Shown here one piece after another: positions 53,629 to 63,884 of a DNA stretch of 64,000 bases. Every line of letters begins with the position of its first letter. Position 1 is the first letter of the stretch. Source of the stretch: Acidobacteriota bacterium (GTDB taxonomy: Bacteria; Acidobacteriota; Terriglobia; UBA7540). The notes under the pieces were generated by a model. The model ran no database searches. It was not told where the DNA came from and saw only the letters and a program-made list of their open reading frames with translations. Made by a program: the position numbers and the translations under genes. The stretch covers positions 1 through 64,000 of the forward strand of contig JAJYLL010000011.1 of NCBI GenBank assembly GCA_021787735.1, given 5' to 3'.

Positions 53629-54588
53629 ATGAAGAGAAGGGAATTTCTGAGTTACCTGGCGGGAGGTGTGGCTGCTGCAACATTCACCCGGAAAGCGGGC
53701 TGGTTGCTCGGTCGGTCGCGCTCCCCCCAGAGTTCTCGCCGGCTGTCGCATTCGGCGTATCTTTTGAGTCGTCGCATCGGGGTCTCTTCGTGGAGCTTCC
53801 ACAACTACTTTCCACGGACTCGCGAAAGCGACTACAACGGGCCGCAGGCAACGTTCGCGCTGCTTGATTTTCCGGCCATGATCGCCGACCGTTACCAGGT
53901 GCACCACCTTGAGTTTGTTGCTCCGCACTTTGCCTCCACCGAACCAGCCTATGTGGAAGAACTGCGAAGCCAATTGATTCGAGCACATTCCTTCCTGGTG
54001 AACATTCCCGTTGATATCAAAGAGATGTGGACGGAGGGTGGACTGTCCGATCCCAAAGACTCAGTGCGCTCCGCCGCCGTGGAAGCTGCCAAGAAATGGA
54101 TTGATATTGCTTGGCGACTCCGCGGCCGTTCGGTCAGATGCGATCCCGGAAAGATGGATCCGCAGAACCTTGCACCCACTGTCGATTCGTACAGGAAGCT
54201 CGTTGCGTACGCCAGCCGGAAAGGCATCCGCGTGATTATTGAGAACCATGGCGGTGTCGGCTCGGAGCATCCCGAACAGCTTGTCAAACTCTTCAAGAGC
54301 GTGAACAGCCGTTACCTTGGCGCACTGCCTGATTTCGCAAATTTCCCTGATGCAGAGACTCGCGCGCGTGGGCTTGCGCTGCTTTTCCCCTATGCCCCGA
54401 CGGTCTGTCATGCCAAGGGTCTGGAATTTGACGCTCAGGGGAATGAGACGAAATACAACTTCCCGAACTGCATTGAAATTGCGAAGCATGAGCGATTCTC
54501 CGGTGTTTACTCCGTAGAATTCGAAGGCGAGGGAGACCCTCACCAGGGCGTTCAAAACATTATCAACGAACTCCTTCGGGATTTGTAA
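53629..54588 (+). CDS. Sugar phosphate isomerase/epimerase-like TIM-barrel protein with Tat signal
   Basis: A 319-residue AP-endonuclease-family-2 type TIM barrel. N-terminus MKRREFLSYLAGGVAAATFTRKAG is a Tat signal. The barrel motifs are IGVSSWSFHNYFPRTR, VHHLEFVAPHFAS, IRVIIENHGGVGSEHPEQLVKLF (metal-binding Glu and His), and VCHAKGLEFDAQGNET near the end, with a final EFEGEGDPHQG. It acts on a sugar or polyol, but which is unknown. ATG 53629 is preceded by GGAGGGGG. It follows galT by 123 bases. Confidence 0.82.
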   Translation: MKRREFLSYLAGGVAAATFTRKAGWLLGRSRSPQSSRRLSHSAYLLSRRIGVSSWSFHNYFPRTRESDYNGPQATFALLDFPAMIADRYQVHHLEFVAPHFASTEPAYVEELRSQLIRAHSFLVNIPVDIKEMWTEGGLSDPKDSVRSAAVEAAKKWIDIAWRLRGRSVRCDPGKMDPQNLAPTVDSYRKLVAYASRKGIRVIIENHGGVGSEHPEQLVKLFKSVNSRYLGALPDFANFPDAETRARGLALLFPYAPTVCHAKGLEFDAQGNETKYNFPNCIEIAKHERFSGVYSVEFEGEGDPHQGVQNIINELLRDL

Positions 54589-54615
54589 AGCCCAGAATAG
54601 TTGGCTTGTCCGCTC

Positions 54616-55869
54616 TTACTCGTAGCGGAGAGCTTCTACGGGATCGAGGCGTGAGGCGCGAATCGCGGGCAAAATCCCGCTCAATACTCCGACCAGCGTG
54701 AGGATCCCGGCAGAAAGGGCCAGCGTTGCGATTGAAATGTGCAATTGGATGTCACCCTGCCCGGAAGTGTCTTTGAAGAGGGGCCCCAGGAGTGGAATGG
54801 TTCCGATGGCCGCAGCGAGCAGGTAAGAGACTACCATTCCGACGAACCCGCCCATAAGGGTGATGGCAAGAGCCTCAGAGAGAAACTGCATCTGAATGTG
54901 GCGACGCCGCGCTCCCAATGCGCGCCGCAGCCCAATTTCCCGCGTACGCTCATCCACGGAAACCAGAATGATGTTCATGACCCCGACACCGCCGATTCCA
55001 AGTGTGAGAGCTCCAATAAAAGTCAGCAACACTTCCAGCCCGATTGTGAGTCCGTCGATGATGGGCCGGAGCTCTTCCGTCCCGAACATCATGAAAGCCT
55101 TCTTGTCGGTTGGAGAAAAGCCCTGTCTTTCGGCGATGATGGCCAGCACCTGCTGCCGGGCTTTGGCTTCGAATTGAGGGGCCACTGGTTCGAAGACCAT
55201 CACATCGGCATAGCGGGTGTCCCACATATCGCCCGCCGAGGTGTATGGAATCCAGGCCGATTCGTCGTCGCTGGTGAAGTAGTTTGAGAGCTGAATTTTC
55301 CGGCCCATGGTACCGATCACGGTAAAGCGGACATTGCCGATCCTGACAATTTTTCCCACAGCGGGCTGATTTGCAAACAGCTTCTGGCGCAACCGGGCTC
55401 CCAGAAAAACCACCCGCCGCCTCTCTACCATGTCCTCAGGACTAATCCATCGTCCACTGCTCGGGATTTCACTCCTCATTTCTCCGTACTCCGGACAGAC
55501 GCCTCGAATGGCCGTGTTAGCAAAGCGGTTGCCATAAGAGATCGGCAGCCAGCGGACACTTTCCCGGCAGGCATACTTCACCAAGGTTGCCCGCGCCCGC
55601 ACCCATTCCAGATCTTCCGCTTCAAGCAGGACTTTCTTGCCCGCACGCTGGCCGCCTACCTGTTCGCTGGTTTGCGCCGGCCAACAGATCACCACACTTT
55701 TTCCGAAGGCTTGGAAACCCTTGAGGAGAACGCCCCGGAAGCCCTTGCCGTATGCAATCAGAATTGTTACAGCCACAATTCCCCAGACCACTCCGAGCAT
55801 GGTCAGCCCACTTCGCAGGGGCAGGCGTCGCAAAGAATCCCATGCTTGGAGAAAGACTTCCCGAATCAT
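54616..55869 (-). CDS. ABC transporter permease (MacB/FtsX type), paralogue A
   Basis: A 417-residue MacB-type permease without an ATPase domain. One helix follows the start (LRSGLTMLGVVWGIVAVTILIAYG), a large periplasmic domain spans about residues 50-280, and three helices with the FtsX core GGVGVMNIILVSVDERTREIGLRRALGARRRHIQMQFLSEAL end the protein. In tripartite systems it works with a MacA adaptor. An unrelated second permease (55932) and a MacA-like gene (57252) precede it on the same strand; no ATPase gene is in the set. Confidence 0.88.
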   Translation of the reverse strand: MIREVFLQAWDSLRRLPLRSGLTMLGVVWGIVAVTILIAYGKGFRGVLLKGFQAFGKSVVICWPAQTSEQVGGQRAGKKVLLEAEDLEWVRARATLVKYACRESVRWLPISYGNRFANTAIRGVCPEYGEMRSEIPSSGRWISPEDMVERRRVVFLGARLRQKLFANQPAVGKIVRIGNVRFTVIGTMGRKIQLSNYFTSDDESAWIPYTSAGDMWDTRYADVMVFEPVAPQFEAKARQQVLAIIAERQGFSPTDKKAFMMFGTEELRPIIDGLTIGLEVLLTFIGALTLGIGGVGVMNIILVSVDERTREIGLRRALGARRRHIQMQFLSEALAITLMGGFVGMVVSYLLAAAIGTIPLLGPLFKDTSGQGDIQLHISIATLALSAGILTLVGVLSGILPAIRASRLDPVEALRYE

Positions 55870-55931
55870 GTTCCCGCTCCTATCGGTCCCGTTTGAAAGT
55901 GCCTCATTACACTCAGTCTGCCTGTCCCCTG

Positions 55932-57191
55932 CTATCCTCCGGCTTCAAACCTGAGTGACTCGATGGGGTCTACCGATGCCGCCCGGCGCGCGGGATAAAG
56001 CGCTGCAAGCAGGGCCACTGATCCCAGCAGGCCGGTCGACAATATTCCGGACTGCCACGTAGGCAGCAGTCCGGCAAAAAACTGCGGCTGAGGCAGCAGG
56101 TCCACCAACCAGCAAAGCCCGTACGCCACGCCCATTCCGAAACCGCCGCTTAGGAAGACAACCATCATCGTTTCAACGAAGAATTGCCACAGAATCGCGC
56201 CGGACGTCGCTCCCACAGCCTTGCGGATCCCGATTTCGCGCGTGCGTTCGCGCACCGCCACCAGCATGATGTTCATCACTCCAATTCCGCCCAGCAGCAG
56301 ACTGACAATCCCCACTGCACCCAGGAAGTACTTCATCCCGTCGGTCATCGTCCGGAACTCTCTGGCATTTTCCACTGTGTCCCAGATGGAAGCCGCCTCT
56401 TTGTCGCGCGGATCAAAGTGATGGATCAAGCCAAGCGAACGGCGGACCTGTCCCTGACAGTCTTCGTCTTTGGCAAACGACCGCGGGGTTACAAGCAGGT
56501 TGTCAATGGTGTGCGGTTGGGCCGGAGGGAGATCCGGAAAATCCTGCTCCATGGTGCTGAACGGTATGTAAACTTTGGTTACATCCATGCCGTCGTAGCT
56601 GTTATTTTGTTCCTTGTGCTCCATCACCCCGATTACCGTGTAGGGAATGTCGTTCAGGTAGACGGTCCCGCCCAGAGATTCCTTTGAGGCGAAGAGCTGT
56701 TTCGCCACATCGCTACCCAGGAAGGCGACGCGATGGGCTTTGTTCTGGTCGTTCCAGTTGTAAAACCGACCTTCCGCGACGGAAATGCTGCGGATAATGG
56801 CAAAAGGAGGAAGCGAAGACGTTACCTCGAGCGTTGCACTGTTATACGGACTGCGAATGTTGATTTCCGAGCGTTGAAGTTCCGGCAAAACATACTCGCA
56901 GGATGGCGACTGGGCCTCGACGATCTGATAGTCCGTAGAATCCCAGTGAATGTCGCGGCCTGCCCGCATGCCGCCTGCCTGCATGCTTGTGCGTCCGGCA
57001 AAAACAATCATGATGTCTTTGCCAAACGTTTCCATTTGTCTCTCCTGCCCCACACGCAGGCCTTCTCCGGCGGCCACCATCAGAATGATGGAGATGATTC
57101 CCCATGCAATACCGAACATGGTGAGAAACGTCCGCAGCTTGTGCGCCCACAGAGTTTCGATTGTGTCCCGGAACAGGTCGCGAAAAGCCAT
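55932..57191 (-). CDS. ABC transporter permease (MacB/FtsX type), paralogue B
   Basis: A 419-residue permease of the same build as the downstream gene: helix 1 KLRTFLTMFGIAWGIISIILMVAAG, periplasmic domain, and LGGIGVMNIMLVAVRERTREIGIRKAVGATSGAILWQFFVETM. It is 60 bases downstream of the MacA-like gene and 62 bases upstream of the partner permease. The two permeases share family motifs but have low identity and could form a heterodimer. They would need an ATPase from elsewhere. Confidence 0.88.
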   Translation of the reverse strand: MAFRDLFRDTIETLWAHKLRTFLTMFGIAWGIISIILMVAAGEGLRVGQERQMETFGKDIMIVFAGRTSMQAGGMRAGRDIHWDSTDYQIVEAQSPSCEYVLPELQRSEINIRSPYNSATLEVTSSLPPFAIIRSISVAEGRFYNWNDQNKAHRVAFLGSDVAKQLFASKESLGGTVYLNDIPYTVIGVMEHKEQNNSYDGMDVTKVYIPFSTMEQDFPDLPPAQPHTIDNLLVTPRSFAKDEDCQGQVRRSLGLIHHFDPRDKEAASIWDTVENAREFRTMTDGMKYFLGAVGIVSLLLGGIGVMNIMLVAVRERTREIGIRKAVGATSGAILWQFFVETMMVVFLSGGFGMGVAYGLCWLVDLLPQPQFFAGLLPTWQSGILSTGLLGSVALLAALYPARRAASVDPIESLRFEAGG

Positions 57192-57251
57192 GACAATTCA
57201 CCAGGAAGAACCAGCGGAGAATAGTGACAGAAAGGCCCACGGCGCAGGCGG

Positions 57252-58460
57252 CTATTGCAGAATCACCTGCTCGCCTTGTTTGAGACCGCCTGTAACCTCG
57301 GCGTTGATGCCATTTGAAATCCCAATCTGGATAGGCACCTGCTTCCAACCCAGCTTCGCCTCCTGGGCAGGAATGTGCGCGAATGTCTTGTGATCCTTGT
57401 CGTAGACGACAGCAGTTTCAGGGATGAGCAGGACGTTGTGCTTTTCCTGAATAATCAACTCAGCGTTCGCGCTCATGTTCGCCTTCAGTTCACCGGTGGG
57501 GTTCTGAATGGAGACTCGCACCTCAAAGGTGGTGACATTATCTTTTTCCACGCCCATGGGTGAGATCTTGGTCACTTTACCGTCGTAGATTTTCTTCGGA
57601 AACGATTCGACCCGAATCCTGGCTGCCTGACCCATATAGACCTTTCCGATGTCGGCCTGGTCAACCTTGCCGAGCACGTAAACCGTACTCATGTTTCCGA
57701 CGGTAAAAAGCTGGGTGGCTTGCGAACCCAATACCAGGATGGAACTTACTGCATCGCCGACTTCAACGTCACGGGAAAGAACAATGCCGTTGATCGGGCT
57801 GACGATAGTCGAATTCTGCAGGTCCTCTTTAGCCTGGTCCAACGACGCCTGGGCTTGTGACACCTGAGCACGGGAACGTGCAATGTCAGCCTTGCTGACG
57901 GAAACATTCCGCTTTGCAGACAACTGTTTGTTAAGGGCGATCTCATATGCCTTCTTGGCATCGTCGAGTACGGAATCCGGAATCAACCCTTCGCCTGCAA
58001 GTTTGCGGTCGCGGTCGAGCGTCGCCTTGAGAAAGGGTATGTCGGGACCTTGAGCGTCAATGATGTTTCTCTCGTAAACCGCCTGGGCTGACTGGACAGT
58101 GGCCTGGGCGGCCTGGAGGTTGGCCTCCGCTTCTTTTACCTGGGCCCGCAGTTGTTCCTTGTCCAGTTCAAGCATCACCTGGCCTTCCGTGACGTGGTCG
58201 CCGTAGTCCACAAAAATCTTCTTCACCAGGCCGCTCGCCTTCGACTTGATCTCAACCTTTGTGAGCGGTTCCACTTTGCCGGTCGCTACGACAGATTGGG
58301 CGATGTCCCCCTGCTTGACCGCGGCCAGTTTGCTGGGGTCAATGGTTGTGTCCGGGTGAAGCACATTGGCCACCGCAAATACAGATGCGCACAGCCCAAC
58401 TGCTGCTACCGCGATAAGTATCCACCGGCGGCGGCGCGATTTGTGATGATTGTTCGCCAT
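57252..58460 (-). CDS. MacA/HlyD-type periplasmic adaptor protein
   Basis: A 402-residue membrane-fusion protein. One N-terminal helix (ILIAVAAVGLCASVFAVANVL), a lipoyl-like half VVATGKVEPLTKVEIKSKASGLVKKIFVDYGDHVTEGQVMLELD, a long coiled coil rich in Gln/Ala (about 100-200: EAEANLQAAQATVQSAQAV), the second lipoyl half STIVSPINGIVLSRDVEVGDAV and a beta-barrel. It links inner-membrane permeases to an outer-membrane channel. It heads the adaptor-permease-permease operon; a TolC-like partner is not in the window. Confidence 0.88.
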   Translation of the reverse strand: MANNHHKSRRRRWILIAVAAVGLCASVFAVANVLHPDTTIDPSKLAAVKQGDIAQSVVATGKVEPLTKVEIKSKASGLVKKIFVDYGDHVTEGQVMLELDKEQLRAQVKEAEANLQAAQATVQSAQAVYERNIIDAQGPDIPFLKATLDRDRKLAGEGLIPDSVLDDAKKAYEIALNKQLSAKRNVSVSKADIARSRAQVSQAQASLDQAKEDLQNSTIVSPINGIVLSRDVEVGDAVSSILVLGSQATQLFTVGNMSTVYVLGKVDQADIGKVYMGQAARIRVESFPKKIYDGKVTKISPMGVEKDNVTTFEVRVSIQNPTGELKANMSANAELIIQEKHNVLLIPETAVVYDKDHKTFAHIPAQEAKLGWKQVPIQIGISNGINAEVTGGLKQGEQVILQ

Positions 58461-58794
58461 AGCTGCCTTCCACTCTTTTCAGAATCTCTTCATTCACTAT
58501 TACGCTGAGGGTTGCCGGAATGTTCCACAGAGTCGCTGGCAACCTTCAACCTTGCGGCACAGTCAGATGGAAGGGGTTGCAGACAGAGGCCAGGGGGCAC
58601 CGTGAGGTTCCAGGGGATTGCAAAAGGTGTGGGTTCGTGCAGCATTGCCCTACCAGTTCAGGATGTACTATATTTCACTCTGCCCTTCGGCAGAGCCTCA
58701 CTATCGGGTTGTGCCGCGCCGGACTGAGGCATTGCGCTCGAAAATTCCGAAGGCCCAGCGGACACAGCTTGCAGGAAGCGGGAGACGAATTCAT

Positions 58795-61206
58795 ATGTCA
58801 CACAAACTTGATCGACGTTCATTCTTGAGCCGGACCACGGGGTCTTTGCTGGCGACCTCGATGTTTCCCGGAGCCAGCCTGGCCAGTGGCAATCCTTTCG
58901 CGGGCACGTCGCCCGAGACGCAACTCAGTATCGGCCATCTGATTCCTACTCCGGACCCGGTGGGGATCTTTCCACGGCCGCATGAGATGACCGAGTCGCC
59001 CGGGCATTTCTTTTTGAACGAGGAGACCACGATTATGCTTCCCCGGGCGGCTTCGGATAATGACCTGAGCCTCGCCCGTTTCCTGGTTGAGGAATTAAGC
59101 GACTGGTATGGAATTCAGCCTCGGCTCCGGCATGAAGACGCATTACCCGAAGGTGATCCATTCATCCTGATCGGGTCGATCAGCAACCCCCTGGTGCGCG
59201 AGTATTGCCGTCGGCACAGGCCGGATGTTTCGGCCGCGAATCCCGGGCCGGAGGGATATTTCCTTCAAGTAAGTGACCACGCAGTCGTCGTCGCGGGATC
59301 CGACGACCGCGGAGCTTTCTATGGATTACAGTCACTCCGGCAACTGGTTTACAGGCAAGACAGCAAGCTTCAGGTTCGGGGCATCCAGGTACGGGACTGG
59401 TCCGACAAACCGTTCCGCGGCGTTTATCTATACGTGCCCGGCCGCCACAACATTCCTATGTTCAAGCGCTTCGTTCGTGACTTTATGGCCCGATACAAGT
59501 TCAACACGCTCATCATGGAGATGAACGCCTGCATGCGCCTTGACGGCCACCCGGAATTGAACGAAGGCTGGGTGGAGTTTACTCGCGACACGGACTATAG
59601 CCGACGCAACTACCCGCCGGGTCCTCTTCACGGGCGGGAGCAGAATTCTTCCCACCAGGACTGCGGTGACGGAGCGTTTGTTGAGAAAGCTGAAGTCGCG
59701 GATATGGTGGAATGGTGCCAGCAGCACCGGATTGAAGTGATTCCTGCAATTCCCTCGCTGACGCACGCATTTTATCTGTTGACTAAACACAAGGATTTGT
59801 CGGAAGTCCCAGGCGACAAATGGCCCGACACCTACTGCCCCTCGAACCCGAAAACCTACAAGCTGCTTTTTGAGGTGATGGACGAGTTTCTCGAAGTGAT
59901 GAAGCCCAGGATGGTTCACGCGGGCCACGACGAGTGGTTCGCGCCTTTTGGCCTATGCCCCTGCTGCAAGTCGAAGAATCCCGGAGAAGTCTATGGCAAC
60001 GATCTCATCAAGGTTCATGAGTACCTGGCAAACAACAACATCAAGATGGCGATCTGGGGCGACTATTTGTTGGAGAGTGTGCGTGGCAAAGGACTGCAGA
60101 GGCACGTTACACACGACGGGTGGGTTTACTACTCACCGGGTGCTATGACGCCACAACAGGTGAAGGATATGGTTCCTAAGGACATCCTGATCTTCAACTG
60201 GTTTTGGTCATTAAGGTGGAAAGGCAAAAGCAATGAGGCACTGCTGGATGATTTCGGATTCCGGCAGATTTACGGCAACATGGAGCCCTATATTCAGGAA
60301 TACCCCGAGCGCATGAAGCGTTCGACGATTGTGGGCGGTGCTCCGTCAGCTTGGGAAGCGACAAACGAATTCAATTTCGGAAAAGACCTGATGTATAGCT
60401 TCCTTGGTTGCAGCAACCTTCTCTGGTCGACCGGCGTGTTGGAATCTGCAAAACTTTCCTCCATCGTTCAGGCCTCCATCCCCAGTCTGCGACGGAGCCT
60501 CAGTGGCGAAACGGCCCCCAGCGAGGTGGGCGATCCGGTCATTCCCATCGATATCTCTGGGTCATTCAACACGCCGCTTCAGCAATCCGACTTCTCGTTT
60601 GACCTTAGTGGCATGCAGACCGGAAGAGTAACGATGGGAAACAGAGTGTTTGACTTGGCGCCTCCCATCGCCACCAGCGGCAAAGGCATTGTGGTCGCAG
60701 GTACGGAAGGCAAAACTCCAAATCCATTGCCTCGCGAGGTGCGCGGTATTCGGATCGGCATAGACGCCACCAGTCTGATTTTCCTGCACGCCTGTGCCCT
60801 GCCTGCAACCAACAAGGAAGCCTATCGCCTGATTTGGGACATGCACGACTCGGCGGACCTGCTGGGATGGTATGAAGTCGTTTATGAGGATGGGTTGCCG
60901 GAGCTTGTCCCCATTCGCTACGGCGTGAATATTCTGGAATGGAATTGGCGCCGACATTCTCGCCGGGGGACTTACTGCTACGGAGCGGATGAAGTGGCTT
61001 GTGGGCAGAGCAGTGAAAGCCCTATAAGCTTTTTCGCACTGGAATGGACAAGCCCCAGGCTGGGCCAGGTGATTCGAGAGGTTAGCCTGAAGGGCTCAAA
61101 GGGATTCCGAGGGGCGGTCCCGGGCTTTGAAAACGCCTTTGGGAAAGTGATTTCTAATAATGCTGTGATGCTGAAAGCGATCAGTTTTGTTAAGAAACGA
61201 GGCTGA
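58795..61206 (+). CDS. Glycoside hydrolase family 20-like beta-N-acetylhexosaminidase, Tat-exported
   Basis: An 803-residue protein. Tat signal LDRRSFLSRTTGSLLATSMF, a GH20b domain (FLVEELSDWYGIQPRLR, DDRGAFYGLQSLRQL), then the catalytic (beta/alpha)8 barrel: KPFRGVYLYVPGRHNIPMFKRFV, EVIPAIPSLTHAFYLL, and VHAGHDEWF with D379-E380 as the usual GH20 acid pair (normal context HxGGDE). After about residue 500 comes a further beta domain of unknown type. It may release GlcNAc or a related sugar. The start MSHKLDRRSF at 58795 follows GGAAGCGGGAG; the frame opens further upstream but is not coding there. Confidence 0.82.
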   Translation: MSHKLDRRSFLSRTTGSLLATSMFPGASLASGNPFAGTSPETQLSIGHLIPTPDPVGIFPRPHEMTESPGHFFLNEETTIMLPRAASDNDLSLARFLVEELSDWYGIQPRLRHEDALPEGDPFILIGSISNPLVREYCRRHRPDVSAANPGPEGYFLQVSDHAVVVAGSDDRGAFYGLQSLRQLVYRQDSKLQVRGIQVRDWSDKPFRGVYLYVPGRHNIPMFKRFVRDFMARYKFNTLIMEMNACMRLDGHPELNEGWVEFTRDTDYSRRNYPPGPLHGREQNSSHQDCGDGAFVEKAEVADMVEWCQQHRIEVIPAIPSLTHAFYLLTKHKDLSEVPGDKWPDTYCPSNPKTYKLLFEVMDEFLEVMKPRMVHAGHDEWFAPFGLCPCCKSKNPGEVYGNDLIKVHEYLANNNIKMAIWGDYLLESVRGKGLQRHVTHDGWVYYSPGAMTPQQVKDMVPKDILIFNWFWSLRWKGKSNEALLDDFGFRQIYGNMEPYIQEYPERMKRSTIVGGAPSAWEATNEFNFGKDLMYSFLGCSNLLWSTGVLESAKLSSIVQASIPSLRRSLSGETAPSEVGDPVIPIDISGSFNTPLQQSDFSFDLSGMQTGRVTMGNRVFDLAPPIATSGKGIVVAGTEGKTPNPLPREVRGIRIGIDATSLIFLHACALPATNKEAYRLIWDMHDSADLLGWYEVVYEDGLPELVPIRYGVNILEWNWRRHSRRGTYCYGADEVACGQSSESPISFFALEWTSPRLGQVIREVSLKGSKGFRGAVPGFENAFGKVISNNAVMLKAISFVKKRG

Positions 61207-61343
61207 CACGCAGCGGCTTTTTGCAGATTCCGGCAGGAACCGCCCAGGCGTGACGGCCGCAATGGCAGGCTGTTGTGGAGGGACTTTGTCCCGCTCCCCG
61301 GATCTGACGAGGTAGTTTCCCAACTCAAAAAACTGACGGATGC

Positions 61344-61349
61344 TATAAT
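61344..61349 (+). promoter_or_regulatory. Extended -10 promoter of the two-component operon
   Basis: TGCTATAAT is an extended -10 with perfect TATAAT (61344-61349). Six bases (CCATCC) separate it from the GTG start at 61356, so transcription would begin at the start codon. No good -35 box is seen, as expected for an extended -10. Confidence 0.65.
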
Positions 61350-61355
61350 CCATCC

Positions 61356-62060
61356 GTGCGCCAGCGGATTGTGATTATCGAAGACGAAAAAGACATTGTC
61401 GACCTTGTTCGGTACAACTTTCGCAAAGAAGGATTTGACGTCGAAAGTTTTTCGAGCGGCAAGAACGGATTGGAATACACCCGCAAGAATCCAGTTGATC
61501 TGGTCCTCTTGGACATCATGCTTCCCGACCTTGATGGTATTGAAATCTGCAAACGCGTGCGTGCGGACGAGCGTTTGAAGAATTTGCCGATTATTTTTCT
61601 GACTGCCAAGGGTGAAGAGATTGACCGCGTGGTCGGGTTGGAGCTGGGGGCCGACGACTATGTTGTAAAGCCTTTCAGCCCGCGCGAGTTGGTTGCCCGT
61701 GCCAAAGCCGTCCTACGCCGTCAGGAGGCTGCACATGGAAAGACTGAAGTGATAGAGGCTGCCGGGTTGCGTCTCGACTTGCAGACGCGCGAAGTGACTG
61801 TTCAGGGTCGTCCCATCCAGTTGAGTGCGCTCGAATTCAAGCTGCTTCACTTTCTGGCTTCACAGCCTCGCCGGGTCTTCAGCCGCGAGCAGTTGCTTGA
61901 CAATGTGTGGGGCAGAGACCGCTTTGTAACCCCGCGGACGGTGGATGTTCATATCCGGCGCCTTCGAGAGAAAATTGAGAAGCAGGAAGGTTCGCCCCAA
62001 TACATTCAGACCGTACGAGGATCCGGATACCGGTTCTCCCCAGGTGAAACTGACGTTTAA
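61356..62060 (+). CDS. phoB: PhoB-like OmpR-family response regulator
   Basis: A 234-residue response regulator. The receiver holds IVIIEDEKDIVDLVRYNFRKEGF, phospho-acceptor D53 in DLVLLDIMLPDLDG, FLTAKGEE and VVKPFSPREL; the OmpR winged helix ends with LLDNVWGRDRFVTPRTVDVHIRRLREKIE and RGSGYRFS. The start is GTG 61356, immediately after a TATAAT box, with no ribosome site. The kinase gene follows 39 bases later. PhoB-PhoR of phosphate control is the closest match; pst/phoU genes may lie just beyond the window. Confidence 0.85.
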   Translation: MRQRIVIIEDEKDIVDLVRYNFRKEGFDVESFSSGKNGLEYTRKNPVDLVLLDIMLPDLDGIEICKRVRADERLKNLPIIFLTAKGEEIDRVVGLELGADDYVVKPFSPRELVARAKAVLRRQEAAHGKTEVIEAAGLRLDLQTREVTVQGRPIQLSALEFKLLHFLASQPRRVFSREQLLDNVWGRDRFVTPRTVDVHIRRLREKIEKQEGSPQYIQTVRGSGYRFSPGETDV

Positions 62061-62099
62061 GAGTTTTGAGTTTGTGCCTGCCCCCAGCTCCTGACACTC

Positions 62100-63884
62100 A
62101 TGACCCTGACCAGTCCGATATTTCGGAAGCTGATGATTGCCACTTTCCTGCTGATGGCGGGAATACTGCTGTGCCTGAACTTTTATCTCACCCGCTTTAC
62201 CGTCCAGATTCAGACTCAGGCGATCGAGCGTCGATCGAGGGCAGAAGCGCAACTCCTTGCCGAAGAAGTGGCAACAGTTCCGCCCTCGAAGCTGGAGCAG
62301 TGGACTCGACGAGCTCAAGCCCGCGCGCAGGCGCAGATTACTGTTATCGGCCCGCAGGGTGCGGTGCTTGCCGATTCGGCAGACCCGTCGGCCATATCCT
62401 CCAGACGCTCTGACCTCGCCGAAGTTCAGAAAGCACTACAAGGAACTGCCGGAACGTCTATTCGCCCTGACCCTGTACTTAACGAAGACCTTTATTACCT
62501 GGCGATACCGCTTCGCTACCAGGGGCAGCCGGGTTACGCCTTGCAACTTGCCACGCCCCTGACGGACGTCAAAACGGCCACAGAAACACTGCACAACGAA
62601 ATCTGGCTGGCATCGTTAGTTGCCCTGCTTTTAACCCTGGCAGTTGCTTATTTCCTTTCACGATCTTTTACGCGTCGCATCAGCAACCTCAAGGCATTCG
62701 CTGAGAACTTGGACAAGGCGCCGACGGCGGAACGGGTGTCGGTCTATGAAAGCGACGAGCTGGGTGACCTGGCACGCTCGCTCGACCGGACGGGCGCCCG
62801 CCTGCGTGAGCTTGTTGAGCGCCTGAGTCTGGAATCTGCGCGGCGTGAAAGCATCCTGGCCAGCATGGTGGAAGGAGTGCTGGCAGTGGACGGAGACCTC
62901 AGGATCACTTTCTGCAACGATTCATTCCGGCGAGTTGTCGTGACATCCGGCAGCAAACCCGAGGGCCGGCCGTTAGTGGAGGTTTTGCGCGACCCCGAAC
63001 TGCTCAGTATGTTTACGGGTGTCCTGGAATCTCGAAAGCCTCTGAAGCAGCGGGTGCGGCTGGCAGGTGCGGAAGGCCGATCGTTTGAAATTCAAGTCAC
63101 TCCTCTTACCGGATCGGTGCGAGGTGGCGCCATCTCAATTTTCTATGATATTACGGATCTGGAGCGTCTGGAGCGCATCCGAAGGGATTTTGTCGCCAAC
63201 GTCTCGCATGAACTGCGCACACCTCTTACGGCCATTAGTGGATATGCAGAGACGCTGCTTGAAGGTGCCCTCGAAGACCAGGAAAACAACCGCAAGTTTG
63301 TTGAAATCATCAAGACCCACGCCATAAGGCTTAACAACATCGCCTCAGACCTTCTGGCACTGTCGGAGCTCGAATCTGAAAGGCCCGTTGTTGAATCAAA
63401 CCCCTTTTCAGTACGAGCCGCGGCTGAAACGGCGATCAAGATTGTCGAGCCGACGGCTCAGCTTCGCGGGGTCGCCATTATTCGCGGGGAGCTGGCTGAA
63501 GCTGAGGTCTTGACAGAGCGCGGACGGCTGGAACAGGCGCTGGTGAACCTGCTGGACAACGCCGTCAAATTCAATCGACCCGGCGGCGAAGTTCGTCTGC
63601 AAGTAACACGTGAGGCTGGCGACAAAATTCGTATCACCGTGGCTGATACCGGCATCGGTATTCCCTCGACGGACCTGTCGAGGATCTTCGAGCGGTTCTA
63701 CCGGGTTGACAAAGCTCGTTCCCGGGATATGGGCGGCACTGGCCTCGGGCTCTCCATCGTCAAGCATGTTGTCGAGCGCATGAGTGGAACGGTCAGCGTG
63801 GAAAGCCAGGTAGGGAAGGGATCGACTTTCACAGTTCTTCTGCCTGCGTGCACGCCGGAACCGCTGAAAACCAAATCGTGCTGA
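62100..63884 (+). CDS. phoR: PhoR-like sensor histidine kinase
   Basis: A 594-residue membrane kinase. Two helices ([22 protein letters not shown] and [18 protein letters not shown]) bracket a periplasmic sensor of about 130 residues; a HAMP segment follows at about 195-250, then PAS ([27 protein letters not shown]), the dimerisation box [24 protein letters not shown] with phospho-His H370, and the ATPase motifs [46 protein letters not shown]. It partners the response regulator upstream. ATG 62100 starts at the end of a CTCCTGACACTC run with no strong ribosome site. Confidence 0.9.
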   Translation: MTLTSPIFRKLMIATFLLMAGILLCLNFYLTRFTVQIQTQAIERRSRAEAQLLAEEVATVPPSKLEQWTRRAQARAQAQITVIGPQGAVLADSADPSAISSRRSDLAEVQKALQGTAGTSIRPDPVLNEDLYYLAIPLRYQGQPGYALQLATPLTDVKTATETLHNEIWLASLVALLLTLAVAYFLSRSFTRRISNLKAFAENLDKAPTAERVSVYESDELGDLARSLDRTGARLRELVERLSLESARRESILASMVEGVLAVDGDLRITFCNDSFRRVVVTSGSKPEGRPLVEVLRDPELLSMFTGVLESRKPLKQRVRLAGAEGRSFEIQVTPLTGSVRGGAISIFYDITDLERLERIRRDFVANVSHELRTPLTAISGYAETLLEGALEDQENNRKFVEIIKTHAIRLNNIASDLLALSELESERPVVESNPFSVRAAAETAIKIVEPTAQLRGVAIIRGELAEAEVLTERGRLEQALVNLLDNAVKFNRPGGEVRLQVTREAGDKIRITVADTGIGIPSTDLSRIFERFYRVDKARSRDMGGTGLGLSIVKHVVERMSGTVSVESQVGKGSTFTVLLPACTPEPLKTKSC

